Shown piece by piece: positions 4,434 through 5,396 of a DNA stretch of 5,396 nt; the first letter of the stretch is position 1, and each line of letters begins with the position of its first letter. The stretch covers positions 1 through 5,396 of the forward strand of contig CAKSJU010000123.1 in NCBI GenBank assembly GCA_934463455.1. Reading direction: 5' to 3'. The notes under the pieces were generated by a model. The model did no database searches, was not told the origin of the DNA, and worked only from the letters and a program-made list of their open reading frames with translations. The translations under genes were made by a program, and so were the position numbers. This DNA comes from an uncultured Clostridia bacterium (GTDB lineage: Bacteria; Bacillota; Clostridia; UBA1381).

Positions 4434-5281
4434 ACAATATAAGAACAAAGCGCAGACGAAGAAAAAAACAAAGAAAAGTAAAGCGGATTTTATTGTTATC
4501 ATTGATTTGTGTATTGGCAGTTACCGCGGCAATTATTATCAGGCATACCGGAAAAAAGGACACCGGTATTTCCGATATCGAAATTGCCGAAAAAAATCCG
4601 GTCTTATATCCGGAAAAACCGGAACAAGAAGTAAAGCTCGATACTGCAATATTAAAAAAGGATAATGTAAAAACCTGCTATCTTACATTTGACGATGGTC
4701 CGACTTTATCGGTTACTCCGCGTATACTTGATACATTAAGACGTTATAACGTAAAAGCAACTTTTTTTATGGTAGGCACACTTATCGAAAATAACAAAAG
4801 TATGGCACGCAGAGTATATGATGAGGGACATTGTCTGGCAAATCATTCCTATGCACATAATTATTCTGATTTGTATGCCGATAAAGATACTTTTATGAAT
4901 GAAATCAATAAAACTTTTGAATTAATTCGTGAAGTGATGGGAAAAGAAGATTGTCCGAAAATTTTTCGATTTCCGGGCGGCGGGTTCAATGCAGGGTCTT
5001 ACGGTGCCGCAAAACAAGAATATAAGCTTGTTTTAAAAGAGAAAGGAATAAGATATTGTGACTGGAATGCACTAAACGGAGACGCTGAGGGGAAAAAGAG
5101 AACTGCGGAGGAGTTGGCAGAGCGTGTAAAGAAAACAACGAACGGGAAGGAAGATGTTGTAATACTTATGCACGATGCGGCAGCAAAATCAACTACGGCA
5201 GACGCACTTCCGTATGTTTTGGAATATTTAATTTCGGAGGGGTATAAATTTAAAACTCTTGATAAAGCTCCGATTGTATAA
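4430..5281 (+). CDS. Membrane-anchored polysaccharide deacetylase (PgdA-like, NodB domain)
   Basis: 283 aa. Probable peptidoglycan N-acetylglucosamine deacetylase acting outside the membrane, a modification that typically lowers lysozyme sensitivity. A very basic N-terminus (KRRRRKKQRKVKR, 7-19) precedes one transmembrane helix (20-37), fixing an inside-to-outside topology, then a spacer to about 80. NodB motifs are all present: TFDDGP (86-91; base Asp88, metal Asp89), NHSYAHN (138-144; metal His139 and His143), RFPGGGFN (180-187), DWNALNGDA (211-219) and ILMHD (245-249; His248). The DWN...GDA and LMHD...TTADALP forms resemble clostridial PgdA-type enzymes rather than PdaA. It has its own sigma-A promoter and terminator, so it is a single-gene unit. 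Substrate (GlcNAc versus another sugar) is inferred. Confidence 0.9.
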   Translation: MNNIRTKRRRRKKQRKVKRILLLSLICVLAVTAAIIIRHTGKKDTGISDIEIAEKNPVLYPEKPEQEVKLDTAILKKDNVKTCYLTFDDGPTLSVTPRILDTLRRYNVKATFFMVGTLIENNKSMARRVYDEGHCLANHSYAHNYSDLYADKDTFMNEINKTFELIREVMGKEDCPKIFRFPGGGFNAGSYGAAKQEYKLVLKEKGIRYCDWNALNGDAEGKKRTAEELAERVKKTTNGKEDVVILMHDAAAKSTTADALPYVLEYLISEGYKFKTLDKAPIV

Positions 5282-5299
5282 AAATGAATAAAAGCATAT

Positions 5300-5349
5300 A
5301 AAAGGAGCTGTTTAAAAAGTCAACTGGCTTTTTAAACAGCTCCTTTTTT
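5300..5349 (+). terminator. Intrinsic terminator of the deacetylase gene
   Basis: The arm 5300-5319 (starts AAAAGGAGCTG) is the exact reverse complement of 5328-5347. Two further inner pairs (T-G and C-G) close a 4-nt loop AACT. The + strand ends CTCCTTTTTT, 18 nt after the stop codon. The near-perfect symmetry would also let it work on the - strand. The remaining bases to 5396 show no supportable gene. Confidence 0.9.
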
Positions 5350-5396
5350 GAGTGGATAGGAAAAAAGCTTTGGAACGCTCAAACCAAACCCGACGG

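Noticed and set aside
5350..5396. Short - strand open frame running in from the right edge
   Set aside because: Fewer than 30 codons inside the window, running through the terminator stem, with no recognisable motif; cannot be supported as a gene.

Overview
The window is low-GC bacterial DNA with compact spacing, long perfect hairpin terminators, purine-rich Shine-Dalgarno sites and sigma-A-type promoters. Together with a PdaA-type (spore cortex) deacetylase and an amino-acid ABC transporter, this points to a spore-forming member of the Clostridia (Bacillota), possibly Oscillospirales-like. Genus cannot be set from the sequence alone.

Layout. Positions 1-179 hold a 14-bp inverted repeat and a sigma-A promoter. 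A three-gene + strand operon follows (180-2464): a lipoprotein solute-binding protein, a HisM/GlnP-type permease and a GlnQ-type ATPase, i.e. a polar amino-acid importer, closed by a hairpin at 2467-2503 that can act on both strands. Convergent to it on the - strand lie, in transcription order, a PdaA-like lipoprotein deacetylase (4349-3453), a DUF4234 small membrane protein (3394-3047) and a DUF2752 membrane protein (2982-2611). A 22-bp perfect hairpin separates the last two. Divergent from pdaA, across only 80 bp, is a second NodB-fold peptidoglycan deacetylase on the + strand (4430-5281), ended by a 20-bp perfect hairpin. No gene is visible in the last ~47 bases.

The standout is the binding protein. 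Its family-3 solute-binding domain is circularly permuted. The lipobox leads directly into what is normally the second half (lobe 2 plus the last lobe-1 helices). A ~20-residue linker follows, then what is normally the first half, and the protein stops exactly at the lobe1-to-lobe2 hinge. Joining the C-terminus (GIEDLAK) to residue 27 (GDKVSLAAKTST) restores a seamless canonical family sequence. The ligand-contact positions expected from E. coli GlnH are nearly all present but in swapped order.

A second point is the divergent promoter region between the two deacetylases. The + strand -10 box TATAAT lies inside a - strand CATTATA that fits the forespore sigma-G -10 pattern, with GCATA upstream of it. 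A vegetative and a sporulation promoter may therefore share the same bases. All family assignments come from reading motifs; no database search was run.
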